A stretch of 64,000 nucleotides of DNA from an uncultured Methanobrevibacter sp. (GTDB lineage Archaea; Methanobacteriota; Methanobacteria; Methanobacteriales; Methanobacteriaceae), in NCBI GenBank assembly GCA_900318035.1, contig ONJC01000002.1, positions 1-64,000 of the forward strand, in the 5' to 3' direction. The notes under the pieces are model-generated. The model was given only the letters and a program-made list of their open reading frames with translations. It ran no database searches and had not been told where the DNA came from. How positions within the stretch are numbered: position 1 is the stretch's first letter; each line of letters starts with the position of its first letter. Made by a program: the position numbers and the translations under genes. Shown here in pieces: positions 1 through 15,000 of this stretch.

Positions 1-3000
1 ATGTTCACCAGGAGCAGCATCGCTAATGTCTATTTCAGCAACACCATCCTTAATAGGAGCAGTGTAGTTTTTACCGTCAATTTCAACGGTTACAGTACCA
101 GATGCATTTTCAGGAACAACAACTACAACAGTACCGTTACCTTGATCAACAACTTTAATTTCATCAGGACTTAATTCCACTTTAGCAACTTCGAAATCAG
201 TAGAGTTGCTGCTTGGTTTATATTTATCGTCACCTGAGTAAGTTACATCAACAGTGTAATTATCTGCTTTAAGGCCTGGAACAACAATCAATGCTTTACC
301 TGCAGTTACATTTGCAGTGTAAGTTTTACCGCCAATTGTTACATTTACAGTGCCGGTAGCATCATCAGGAACAGTCACTTCAACAACAGCCTTATCACCA
401 TAGGTAATGTTATCAACTTTAACAGTTACATTTGAAGGAAGGTCACTTATTTCAACTGATTTGGATTCAGTACTGGATGGACCGTATTTGTCATCACCAG
501 GATATCTTGCGAAAACTTCATAATCTCCACCAGCCATGTCAGGAATGACCAGTCTGCCTTTACCGTCAGTAATGTTTACATAATATCCTACATCATTTAC
601 ATCAACAAGAACCGGATCGGTTATGTCTTTAGGAGCAGTAACCTCCACGATTATATCATCACCGCGAGTAGTCACATCAAATGTGATTTCAGGAGCGACT
701 TTGGATACTGTCATGCTTGCTGTTGTGTGGTTAGCCATGTATTTATCATCACCTGAGTAGTCAATAGCAATTGTTTTGTTTCCGTCAGTTAATCCACCAA
801 CATTGAATATTGCTTTACCATCTTGTACAGGTTTAGTGTAGTTTACACCATCAATTTCTATAGTTATATTACCTTTAGCATCCTCCGGAACAGTTACAGT
901 GATTACTCCGTCTTTGCCGACAGTTGTATTTTGAACTGTTGCATCAATAGGAGCATTTTGTTTTGGAACTGTTACCTTGGTTGTAGTGGATGCTTTTTCA
1001 TAGTTATTATCACCGGAGTATAATACTTCTGCATTATGGACTCCAGGTGTTAAATCATCAACAGTTACTTTAGCGAAACCGTTTTCAATTGGAGCAGTAT
1101 AGTTTTTATCTCCAATCTTAATAGTTATATTGCCTTCTGCGTCTTCAGGAACAACAACTACAACAGTACCGTTGCCTTGATCAACAACATTAATATCTTC
1201 TGGACCAAGTTTGACTTTAGCTACTTCGAATTTAGTAGAGTTGTCACGGGATTTGTATTTGCCATCACCGTTGTAAGTTGCTTCAACTGTGTAAGGGCCT
1301 GCAGGCAGTTTAGGAACAGTCAGGTTACCTTTTCCGCCGCTTACAGCAACAGTGTAGGTTTTGCCGTTGACTGTGACTGTAATGTTTCCTGTTGCATCTT
1401 CAGGAACGTTGAATATAATTACTTCATTATCGCCATATTCTACAGTTTGAGTTTCAATAGTTAGAGTTGAATTGTTCTTGGATACGTCGAATTCATCTGA
1501 TACGGATTTGCTTGTGTAGTTCTCATTGCCTTCATAGGTTGCAGTGACTGAATATTTGTTTGCAGGCAGTGTGTCGATTTCAAGTATTGCTTTGCCGTCA
1601 CTTACATTAGCGTAGTAATGTTGACCGTTGATGTCGAAGAGAACTCTGCCTGTAGCGTTATCCGGAACAGTGACTGTAATTGTCTGTTTGCCTCCAACAG
1701 TGCTGTTTTTGATTTCCATATTCATATCATAGGAATCAATTTTTTCAACTTCAACTGTTTTTGAAGTCCAGTTGCCGGTCAAGTTCTTATCACCATTATA
1801 GAATACTGTTATTGTGTGGTTTCCACCAGCAAGTGATTTGATTGGATATTTAACAATCTTACCGCCTTCTTCTAAAGTAACAGTGTCGTTTTTACCGTCA
1901 ACACTGATGATTACATCACCGGTTGCGTTAATGTTGCTTACAGTAATGTTGACATATAGGGTTTCACCGACTTTGATGGAATCATCGGATTCGATGCTTA
2001 TAGTAGCATTTGCTTTTGATACAACAAAGTCATCGGTTGCAGTTACTTTGCTGTAGTCATCATTGCCATTGAATGTTACTTCAACATTGTATTTACCTGC
2101 TTCTAAGCCTTCTACATTAAGTTTTACTTGATTATTGAGTGTATTATCATTATTCCATCTGGATGCCATTAATTTTCCAGTCCAGTCTTCACCATTGAAT
2201 ATGAGTACAACTGGTATTTCTATACCATTAATCTTAACGGTTACATTTCCTTCAGCATTTGAACGAATAATAATGTGTTCAACATCACCGTATACAATGT
2301 CACTGGTATTGACTGTGATTTTTGGATCTGCCTTTTCGACAGTGAAGTTGACTTTAATGGAAGTGTCATTGAATCCGCCATCGCCTTTATAGATTATTTC
2401 AGCAGTATAGTTGCCTGCACCTAATCCTTCAATTGAGAATTCAGCTCTTCCATCTTTAATTTCTTTTTCTCTATCAGCCTGACCATCTATTCTGACTGTT
2501 ACAGTACCACCGGTTGCGTTGGTAATTACTGTTATGGTTTCGATTTCACCATAGGTAATGTTTTGGACAACCGCAGCCAATGCGGTAGTTGAATTTGAAA
2601 CAGTGAATTTTGTTTGAGCAGTGCTTGGCATTAATCTGTCATCACCGTTGTAGGTTACTTCAACAGTCTTGTTACCATAGGTTAAACCAGGAACAATGAC
2701 GCTTGTTATACCATCGGTTATTCCGACGGTCTTGTTGAATTCATCTCCAATTGTTACTGTTACATTGCCTGTTGCACCAGGAGTTACAGTAATGTTAATG
2801 ACTGCAACATCGCCGAATGTGATATTGTCCGCTTTCACTAATACATCGGATGCAACTTTGTCAACAGTGAACTGTTTAGGAGCTGATACCTTACTGTTAT
2901 ACCTATCATTACCTGTGAAATTAGCAACAACAGTCAAAGTAGCATTATTAAGTGGAGTGTAAGTGAAAGTAGCCACACTAGCATCAACAACATGCACAGC

Positions 3001-6000
3001 ATAATTAGCACCATTAATCACAAATACAACATCACCAGTAACCTCCTTACCTAAAGTAGCAGTGAAAGTCACAGGACTGCCCACAACAATAGTTGCCGGA
3101 TCACTAACATCAGACACACTAATAGTTAAATCATCTTTAACAACTTTGAATACAGTATGATTACAGGATGGACCATAATTAGCATCTCCTGTTAAATTAG
3201 CAATAATGGTGTAAGTACCGTTAGGCAAACCACCAGTAATAGTCACGACCTTATTTACAACAGGGTAAGATTCACCATTAATAGTAACACTGACATCACC
3301 AGTAGAGTTAACAGGAGACAAAGTAATTACAATATCATCACCGACTTTATAAACCTCATCAACATCAATTCCAATGCCGGAAGTTGCCTTAATAATTTCA
3401 AATGTTGCTGTAGCACTAGATCCATAATAATTATCAGACTCAGCAATTGTAGCAACAACAGTGTAATTACCAGTAGCATTAGCCTTGAAACTAACAACAT
3501 TATCAGTTACAGTATAAACCTTATCATTAATTTTAACAGTAGCAGTACCATTAACCGGAGTCAAAGTAACAGTTACGGTATCGCCAATGACATAAACATT
3601 TTCCACAGCAATTTTAACACTAGAAGTTGCCTTATCAACATTATAATTAGCAACAACACCATTCTTGTCAGCATACTTACTGTCATGACCATAGGCAACA
3701 GTAACAGATCCAGGACCAGCACTTGTTTCCTTATCTAAAACAATAGTAGCCTTACCGCCAACAACCTTAGCAGTCTTACCATCAATTGTAATATTACCAT
3801 CAGCATCACTAGGCATAATAACAGTCACAACAGAACTGCCACCAACAACAGTATCACTAGCAATAACCACGAAATCATAAGTGGAAATCTTATTTACAAT
3901 AACATTATAATCATTATTCACACTGTCAGCATATTTATCATCACCAAGATACTTAACAGCAATAGGATAAGTATCATTGACTAATCCGGAAACATAAACT
4001 GTAGCCTTGGAATCAACAAGACCGACACTTTGAGTCACACCGTTAACAGTCACATTAACAACACCAGTAGCACCACTAGTAACAGTAACAACAATCTTAG
4101 CAGTCTGACCAACCTCAATAGTCACATCACTTAAACTGACAGAAGAAGCAACCCTACTAACAGTGAACTGTTTAGGAGCTGATACCTTACTGTTATACCT
4201 ATCATTACCTGTGAAATTAGCAACAACAGTCAAAGTAGCATTATTGACTGGAGTGTAGTCATAAGTAGCAACTTTAGCATTTGTAATACTTACAGTGTAA
4301 TTCATGCCATTAATAGTAAATATCACTTCACCAGTAACTGTCTCATTCAAGTTAGCAGTGATTTTTACAGGACTGCCAACATAAATTTCGGAAGGATCAG
4401 TAGTCTTATCAACGTTGATAGTTAAATTATTTTTAACTACAGTTAAGTCAGTAGTTGTAGAGTAACCAGTGTAGTTTACATCACCTGCTAACATAGCAGT
4501 AATGTGATGTACTCCTTCTCCGTAACCCGCAATACGAATTGTATGATTTTGAGGATTTGGACTATAGGTATTATAATATACGCCATCAATTAAGATTTTA
4601 AGATCTCCAGTAGAGTTTATAACTTCAAATTTAATTTCTATGTCCTCGCCAACTTTATAAACTGCCTTATCCTTAGTAATAGTAACAAGTGAATTGTTTG
4701 GATAAACAGTGAATTTAGCACTGCCAGTAGCGTTATTATTATATGCATCATTAGTGAAGAATTCAACATTTGCAACTTTGCTGCCAGCAGATAAACCTGT
4801 TAAATCAACAGTTGCAATACCATTTTCAACATTGCCTTTAATGACTCTGCCGCCAACAGTAACATTTACAGTACCATTAGCATTATTGCCAACGACGATA
4901 TTTGCGATAGCCTTATTAGGATAAGTCACATCATTAATAGTGACTGTAATGGTTGGAGTTACTCTTGAAACTGTGAATTTAACATTGTCTAAAGTCAATT
5001 TATTATAATTGTCATCACCATAGAATACAACAGTAGCTATTTTATCTCCGACTAATAACTTAGTAGCATTAATTAATGTTTTGACAGTACCGTTATAGAG
5101 CACTTTATCTCCAACTTTGATTGAAACGTTTCCTTTGAAGTCATCAGTGACATTGATGACAAATGTGCTGTTTTGCTCAACAGTTACATTCAATCCAATC
5201 ACTTCAGCAGCCAAAGTAGCCTTGTTAATAGTGAATGTTGTGGAGTTTGTGCTTCTGGTGTACATACCATCATCTGCGAATACCACATTAACTGTATGAT
5301 CGCCACTATTTAATCCGGAAGCGTTGAATATACCTTTACCATCCACTAAAGCAACATTATATTCTTTGCCGTCAACGCTCAATCTAACTGTAGCATTGAT
5401 GGTGACATTCAATTCAACAGTAACCAGTGCATCATTGCCATAGGTTACAGGAACTTTAACAGTTGCATTAATGTCAGTGATAATCTTATTAACTTTTAAG
5501 ATTACGTTATTTGAAATGGTTTGATTGTATCTATCATCGCCGGCAAATACTGCAGTAATGATGTAAGTACCATTAGCCAAATCAGTTAAGGTCAGACTAC
5601 CTTTACCGTTAACAAGTCCAACAGTATTGTTATGTCCATTAATTTTAAGGGTAACAATAGCATTAATAGATTGATTTAAAACAATACTAACTGTAGCATT
5701 TTCACCGACATTTATAGATTCCTTATCAAGTGTAATGTTTAATTTAGTGCTAATCATATTTACTGCCAGATATGCAGGTTCTGAAGTGCTATTTGCATAT
5801 TTATCATCACCGGCAAATTCTGCAGTAAATGTTTGAATACCACTAGCCAAATTACTAACTACATATCTTCCCTCACCATTCACAACAGCAACATCATAAG
5901 GTTTATCTCCATGATATAAAACCACATTAGCATTAATGGAAGGATCCATAGTAATAATGACATATGCATCATCACCGGATGTAATAATTGGAGAATTGAA

Positions 6001-9000
6001 AGTCACTTGAATACTTGTAGGGGTTCTATTTACTATAAATTGTTTTTCATTAGATGCATTACTATTATATTTATCATTACCCATGAATGTGGCAACAACA
6101 GTCAAGGTAGCATTATTGAGAGGAGTGTATGTATAAGAAGCACTATCTGCATTATCTACATGCACATTATAATTGATGCCATTAATATTGAATACCACTT
6201 CACCTGTAACAGTCTCATTCAAGTTAGCAGTAATTGTTACAGGACTGCCAACATAAATAATATCATCAATATTCTGGACAGTGATTGTTAAGTTGTTTTT
6301 AACAACTGTGAAGTTAGCAGTAGTGGAGTTGAATTTGTATTTATTTCCACCATCATAAGTAGCAACAACAGTTCTTGTACCATTAGATAATATTTGTACT
6401 TTGAATACTGCTTTACCATCACTTACAGCACTAGCAGCATATTTCACACCATCAATTTCAATATAAACATCATTTAAAACATCACCAGGAGCAGTAACAT
6501 TAATTACAGCAGTATCTCCAACTTTAATATCGCCAACATCAATAGTTATTGGAGTTTCATGTTTATTAATGTAGAATACACCAGTAGCGGTTTTATTAAC
6601 ATATTTATCATCGCCGAAGTAAGCAGTAATATTATATTTGCCAACAGGCAAGCCAGTTTGATTATTGAATATAGCTTTACCATCTTTAATAGTGGCAGTG
6701 TAATTTGTACCGTTAATACCTACAATGACTTTACCACTAGCATCGTCAGGTACATTAACAGTAATGTTAGTTAAATTATCAACTTCAACATCTTCAGCAG
6801 TTATATTTAATTCATAATCTGTGACTTTATCCGGAGTGAATGTGAATGATTTTTCGAAACCAGTGTAGTTTTCATCACCAGAGTATTTTACTATGTATGT
6901 GTATTCTCTGTATTCTAAAGGAGTATCAGTTACTATTGTAACAATTCCAGATTCAATTGTCTTAGTATATTCTTTATCAAGACCTGTAACAACTACTTGT
7001 TCATTATCGATTATGACTCCACCATATACTCCAGGTTTAATATAAACAACAATTTCTCCGTTTTTATCAACGATAGCAGTTGCAGAAGATTCAACAATAG
7101 GATCAGCCCTATTGACTCTGAATTTAGTGGATATTGTACTGTTCACATTATATTTATTGTTTCCATTATAAGTCACATTAACTGCGTAAACTCCTCCGGC
7201 AAGGTTTTCAACAATCCAGTTGACTTTACCATCATAGACAGGTAATGTGATTTGTCTATTATTAGTATCATTAAGTTTAATTGTAACATTGCCGGTAATT
7301 CCATCAGGAACAGTTACAGTAATGTTAGCTTTTTGACCATATGTAATATTATCAACACTGACCGCAATACCAGTTGCATTTAATTTAGATACAGTAAGAG
7401 TAGCATTGGTATTGTTAGCCAAGTATTTGTAATTACCGATATAAGTTACATTAAATTTGTGTTCACCTGCTTCAAGGCCAGTAATGTTGAATTGTGCAAG
7501 TCCTGTGGCAGTTACATTAGCGTAGTAATGTTGGCCATCGATGTCTAATAATATTTGACCGGATACACCAGCAGGAACTGTTACATTGATTTGTTCAACT
7601 GAATCGAAAGTGGAGTTGGTTACTTCAACTGTGATTGGAGTTGGGTTTTTAACCACTTTGAATGAACCGGTTGTACTTGATTCATTGTACCATTCGTTTC
7701 CATGGTAGACCACTTTAACATTATAGTCATCAGCATTCAGGTTAGGTATTCTTACTACAAGTTCTGAAGTGGTTGTAGTGTATTCAACACCATTTACCCA
7801 TACTGAAATGTCTCCGCCTTTATGGTTTTCATCCAATTCAATAGCAAGTGTAATATTTTCAGTTTCGCCAACAAATATTGTGGCATTGAGTTCTTTTATA
7901 GTAATTTGGGAAGCTAATTTGTATACATTGAATGCACTTGTACCTCTGTGTACAGTAGTTTTGGTTCCGTCTATTTCTTTGTATATTGCAGTTACATCGT
8001 AGCTTCCTGCATCTAATAAACCGGTATCAAGAGTTGCGGTACTTACACCTTCAGCATAGGTGAATGTAGCATTTTGTTTGATTACTTCACCGTTGGCACC
8101 GGTTACAATGATTGTTACTTCATCACCTGCATGGTCTTCACCAATTGTTACTGTGATTTGGCCATGCACATTTACAGCAACAGTAAGTGAGTCGACATTT
8201 AATGCTCCGCTGGTTGAGAACACTTCAAATGAAGTATCATTAGTGCTTTGCTTATATTTGTCGTTTGTAAGGTATACAGCAGTTACTGTGTATGTTCCAA
8301 TAGCAGGACTGTCAAGATGTAATATTCCTTCACCATCATTTACATATACAGTGTATGTTTTGACAGTTTCCGCACCTGTTACAGTTACAGTTACTTTGCC
8401 TGTTACATCTGCAGGAGCTTTTATAGTTATGTTGACATCACTTCCATTAGCAATAATTCCATTGTCAGATACTGTTAAATTAATGCTTGAGTCAACTTTG
8501 TTAACTTTAATTGATTGAGTAGCATTAATGCTTGAAAGGTATTGGTCATCTCCAATGTAAGTTACATTTACCTTGTAAGTTTCATTCTTAAGACCGCTGA
8601 TTTCAATTGATCCTTCACCATCAGTCAAGTTGATTGTGTAGTTGTTTCCATCAACATTTACAATCACATAACCGGTAGCGTTTTCATAAGTTTTAACGGT
8701 AACTGTTGCGTTGTCTCCAACTTCAATAGGTGAAGTGACAGTTACATTTACCTGTGAGTTGCGTTTGCTGACTGTGAAGTTAGCAGTAGTTGAGTTGTAA
8801 TAGTATTTATCATCACCGACATATGCAGCAACAACAGTCTTATTGCCGTAAGTTATGGATGGGATGTAGAATATTGCATCTCCATTTACGGTCTTGTTAG
8901 TTAATTTAATATTATTAATTTCAATAGTTACACTTTCAGTTACATCCTTAGGAACACTTACAACAACTTTTACAGTATCTCCAACTTTAATGTTATCTTC

Positions 9001-12000
9001 ATTAACTACAGTAATAACTATTGGAATGTCAACTTTAGATACCCAGTAAGCAGTGTAGACAGTTTGATTAGCATATTTCTTATCACTTAAAGTAGCATTT
9101 ACAACATATCTGCCTGAAATGGTTTTGTTAAGTTGAACTGTTGCAACACCATCAACAATAGTTGAATTGATTATTTGAGTACCATTTACCCAAACAGTAA
9201 CATTACCAGTAGCATCTTTAGGAACATGGACAGTAATAGTAGTATTTTCACCAACATGCACATCAACTGCAGACACATTCATCTCATAATATTGAACTTT
9301 AATTACTTCTAAACCATCTATAAGAGTTTCATTGACTCTAGCAGTGTAGTTAGCATCACCAGCGTAATTAGCAACAATGTCATATTTACCAACAGGCAAT
9401 TTATCAACAGTAAAACTAGCCACTCCACCAAGAATAGAAGCAGTGTAATTCTTATTATTGACTGTGATATTTAAACTGCCTGAAGCATCACTATTGATTG
9501 TGACTGTAACAGTAGCATTAGTATTAGCATCAACAGGGGCGCAATCAATTGTAATATAAGGAGTTGCTTTAGTCACATTAAAGTCCTTATCAGCACTACC
9601 AGTAGCGTATTTGTCATCACCTTTGTATGATACATAAACAGTGTAATTTTCAACACCTAAAATACCAGCATTATAGGTGACTTTACCATTTACAAGAGTG
9701 AATTCACCTTTATCGGTATCATTAATCTTAATAGTAATATTTCCGGTTGCACCAGGAACTGTAACAACAATAACCGTATCAGAACCATAAGTTACATTAC
9801 CAACAGCAATATTGATTACAGGAACAACCTTAATCATATCAAATGTTTCAGTCACATTAGTGCTCGGCAAGTATTGATCATCACCAAGGTAAGTAGCATA
9901 TACATAGTAAGTTCCGTTTCCAAGACCAGTTATATTTACTGAACCTGCACCAGTACTGTTTAAAGCAATAGTGTAATTTGTACCGTTAACATTAACAGTA
10001 ACATATCCGGTAGCATTACTTTGTACTTGAACAGTAATTGTAGCCTTACCTCCAACATTATCGCCAGTAGCAGACACATTTACTTGTGAGTTGCGTTTGC
10101 TGACTGTGAAGTTAGCAGTAGTTGAGTTGTAATAGTATTTATCATCACCGACATATACCGCAACAACAGTCTTATTGCCGTAAGTTATGGATGGGATGTA
10201 GAATGTTGCATTTCCATTTACGGTCTTGTTAGTTAATTTAATATTATTAATTTCAATAGTTACACTTTCAGTTACATCCTTAGGAACACTTACAACAACT
10301 TTTACTGTGTCGCCGACATAGATGCTTTCATTATTAAATACAGTAATGTTCATTGTAGGGTAAGTTTTGCTTACAGTGAACAGTGCTGTGAAGTTAATAT
10401 GATCAATTTCAGTATCATTTACTGTAGCAGTAACTGTGTAAATTCCTTGTTTAAGGTTTAAGCCAGTTATATTAAATGTGGCTTTATTGCCTGAGAATGA
10501 AGTGTTTCTGAATTTAGCTCCATTTACCCAAATAACCACATCATCAGCATGGTTTGGAACTTCAACAGTGATAATCTCCTCATCACCAACAGTGATATTC
10601 ATTCCATACACAGTAAGTCCATAATTAGTAATCTTTGAAGGAGTGAATGATAGTTGTACTCTATCATCAGTGAAGTTTTCGTTGCCGCCATATTCCACAA
10701 TGACTGTGTAAGGTCTGTATTCATTGAGAACTTGGGCTATGAATTCTTCATCAACGGAAACGTTTGGATATAATGCTCCATTGACAGTGACATTTACCAC
10801 TTTTCCATGAATTTCTTTATCAATGAAGATTTTTACAGTAGCGTTTTGATAAACAACTCCTTCGACTATAGCGGATAAATCAGGATCTGCTTTTTTAACT
10901 TCAAATGATTTGTTAACTTTATCAGTATTGTTAATGTTATATTTACCGTCACCGGAGTAGTTAGCCCAAACAGTGTAGTTGTTAGCTCCTAAGCCGGATA
11001 CAATCCAGTTAACTTTACCTTCGACAATAGGTAAAGTGACAGTTCTTGTATTGTTTACTCTGATTGTAATGTATCCGGTAGCTCCAGGAGTAATTGTTAC
11101 TGTAATATTTGCTGACTCACGGTAAGTAATGTCACTGACTGAAATAGTCATTGTAGCATTTACTTTAGTCATTTCAAATGTGGTACTGTTTGTGCTTGGT
11201 TTATATTGATCATCACCTAAGTAGGTAACATTGACCATGTAAGTTCCATTTCCAAGACCAGGGATTTGAAGTGAACCTTCACCAGCATTATTTAATGGGA
11301 TTGTGTAGTTTGTACCGTTTACATTTACAGTTACATATCCTGTAGCATTAGCATAAGTTTTTACAGTGATTGTAGCATTGTCTCCAACAACCGCTCCAGT
11401 AGCGGTTACATTTATTTGTGAGTTACGTTTGATTACAGTGAATACTGTTGAGTTGAATCCTTCATAATATTTTCCGGTTTCTTTGGATACGACAGTGATT
11501 GTGTATTTGCCTTCAAGCAATGGAGTGAATTTACCGTCAGCACCAATTACAGTATCATCAACTTTAATTGTTATTTCACCATCAGTAATGCCGGTAGTTA
11601 ATGTAATTGTGATTTCATCTCCAACATAGATGGTTCCAATTTCAGATATGATTAAGGTAGCATTGGTTTTGAATGCTTCGAATATTTCAGTTCTTTCAAC
11701 ACTGTAATAAGTATCGTTTTCAGTTGTATTTGCATAGATTGTGTAAATTCCAGCTTCAGTTACAGCATAAGTTATTTTACCCTTGGTTATTGTTTGTTTT
11801 ACACCATTAATCCATACGGTAAAGTTGTAGCCGTTGGATGAAACAGGAATCTCAACAGTTTGACCAACTTTAACGTCACTAGGAACAGTGATATTAATTA
11901 CTGGAGTTGTTTTATCAAGGACTTTGAAAGCATTGCCTGATTTATTGGATGCTTCGTGAGTTGAATTGCCGAAGTAATATGCTTTAACTGTGTAGTCTCC

Positions 12001-15000
12001 GACAGGTAAGACTACATCCAATACTGCAATACCATCTTTAATTTCAACAGTGTAGTTATAATTATTATTGATTTCAATTAATACTTTACCTTTAGTTACA
12101 TTCTCCATTGTTACAGTGATTCTTGTATTTTGACTGAGGTAAGCAATATCCGGAGCTGCAACAACAGTTAAGTCAGTAGGTATTTTATCGATAGTGAAGT
12201 TTTCAACGGTTCTTGCGGAAGTGTAATTCTTATCACCATTATAAATTGCCACAATACCATTGATTCCGAAACTTAAGTGATCTTTTGTTAATGTTGCAGT
12301 TCTCTGGGAAGTGAGGTCAATTGTGTATTCCGCACCGTTTACATAGAATGTCACATTACCGGTAGCATTGACTCCACTTACAGTAGCAACTATATCTCCG
12401 TTAACTTCTTCCAATGTGATTGTAGATTTTGCTTGAGGAATGTTAGGGCGGAACACTTGTGAAATTGCACTGTAGTTAGCATCGCCTGCATAAACAACTA
12501 ATCCTGAATGTGAACCTGCAGAAAGATTGCTTAATTTTAAGGAAGCTTTACCGTCAACAATAGGAACAACATATGAAACGCCATCGATTTTTATAGTTAA
12601 ATTCTTAGCTGTGAAATCGGAAGGTATGTTTGTAATGTTGATTGTTGTGGTTTGACCGTATGGCCTGTAGTCCACTTCAGTTATGTTGACTTTCCAGGAT
12701 GCTGGATTTACTTTAAATGTAGTTCCGTTATTTTTAGGAGCGTATCTTGGACCGCCGTTGTAGGTCACATTTACAACATGGTTTCCACCGGCCAATCCTT
12801 CAACATCCAATGTGGCAACACCATTTGTCAGATTTACGGTTTTAATGACTTTTCCGTCTATGCTGATTGTCACGTTTCCAACAGCATCAGTTGCTACCAA
12901 TACTCTGACAGTAGCATTCTGACCGTATGAGATGTCATCTACTTTTACATCAATTTTATACTTGTCAGTTGGGTCAACTTTAAAGCTGATGTTTGTTGCA
13001 ACTCTCTTGAAGTTATCGTCACCACTGTATGTTACTGTAATGTTTTCATATTTTCCAGGAGCTAAACCGGAAATATTGAATAGGGCAGTTCCGTTTTCTA
13101 ATGGAAGCAAGTGTCTATTACCGCCAATATTGATTACAATATATCCTGTAGCTGTTTTATTTACAGTCACATTGATTATTTCATTTTCACCATATGTAAT
13201 GTTGGTAGGAGTTGCATTTATAGGAGTTACGTATTGGTCAATGCCAAATGTATTCCATCCGAACGCTTTGGTATAATTCTTATCACCATTATACTCGACT
13301 ACAACAATGGTATTTCCAGGAGTCAGGTTATGTAGTAATGTAGCCTTACCGTCAACAAGGTTTATGGTATAAGATTCACCATGGATGTTGAATGTGACAT
13401 TACCTGTAACATTTCCGCTGACAGTAGCTATGACGTTTGTACCATCCTGAGTCAGGGTTACTGTAGGGGTTGCCTTAACAATGTTCAGGTTGAACTTTTG
13501 CATCATGTATGAATAATTAGTATCACCTGCATATTCTACAGATGAAAGATATGTACCGGCTGAAAGGTTGTTTAAAGTCAAATTAGCAACACCGTTAGTC
13601 AGATTTACAACATATTTTTTACCGTCTATTGTAATTGTTACGTTTTTACCTGCCACATTATAAGGGTCAGTTAATATTGTAATAGTTGTATTTTCACCGT
13701 ATGGTGCCTGAGTAGATCTTATTGTCATTTTCCAGTCGGATTTTTTAGCAACATTGAATATGACATTAGTACTGTTTTTAGCAGCATAATATCTGCCACC
13801 ATTGTATGTTACATTAACAACATGGTCTCCACCGGCTAATCCTGTTATGTTTCCTAATTCAGCAGTACCATCAGTGAGGTTTACTGTTCCCCATTTAATG
13901 CCGTCAACATAGATGGTCACATTTCCATCAGCCAGACTTGGTACTTTTACACGGACTGTCGCATTTTCACCGTAAGTGATATTGTCAACTTTTACATCAA
14001 CAGTGAAGTTGCCAGTTGGACCTACTGTGAAATTGATATAAGTCACGTTTCCATTATAGAAGTAATCTCCTTCATAGTTGACTTTAATATTCTTATATTC
14101 ATCACTGAACAAGTTAGGAATTGCAAATTGGGCTACACCGTCTATTATTTTAGCCGCAAATTCTTGACCAGGACCAACGTAAACTGTAACATATCCGGAA
14201 ATAGGTTGAAGCGCGGTAGTGTTGACTGTTTCACCTTCACGGACTATGATGCGTAATGTTGCATTGATATATTCAACATCCCAGAATACTATGTCCATTC
14301 CTTCTGCACTTATTGTCACATTACGTTTAAATATTTCAAAGCTTGTATCGTTAAGTGCATATTCATAATAATCATCTGCCTCATAAACCGCACTCATTGT
14401 GTAGTTGCCAGGAGCATATAAAGCGTCGAATCTTACTAATAGAGTGTAGATTCCATCTTTACAGGTAGCGTTTTTAGATTTAGACAAGTCATATCTTTCG
14501 GTTCTACCATTCATGCTTAACATTACAGTTCCGTTACCGTTTGTGGTAATATTTGCAAGAGGATATACTCCATAAACACTATTTTCAATAACAATCTTAA
14601 TCCATGTTTGACGTTTATCGAAGTTGAATTCTGCGGAACTTGTAACATTCCAGTGAACTTCATCTCCAGGATGATATGCAGTTACTTTGTAATGTCCTGC
14701 AGACAGATTATTCAATACATCTTTTCCGACAGCCAATACCCAAGTCAGGAAATGACCTTCCCGAGTGGAATTACATTCTAAAAGAACAGGGTAATATTCT
14801 TTATCATTTATTTTGAAGTATAAATGGTTATCTTGAAGAGTGAAGTTACTCTTAGATTCAGGAGATAACTGAGCAGTGATTTTTACTTGATCGCCAACAA
14901 TTTCATAAGTTACATTCAAGTTTAAAGGCATTTTAACATTTACAGTACCGTTCTTATATTCATATTTCTTGAGATTTGGATCGTTAGGCTTGAGATGGAA

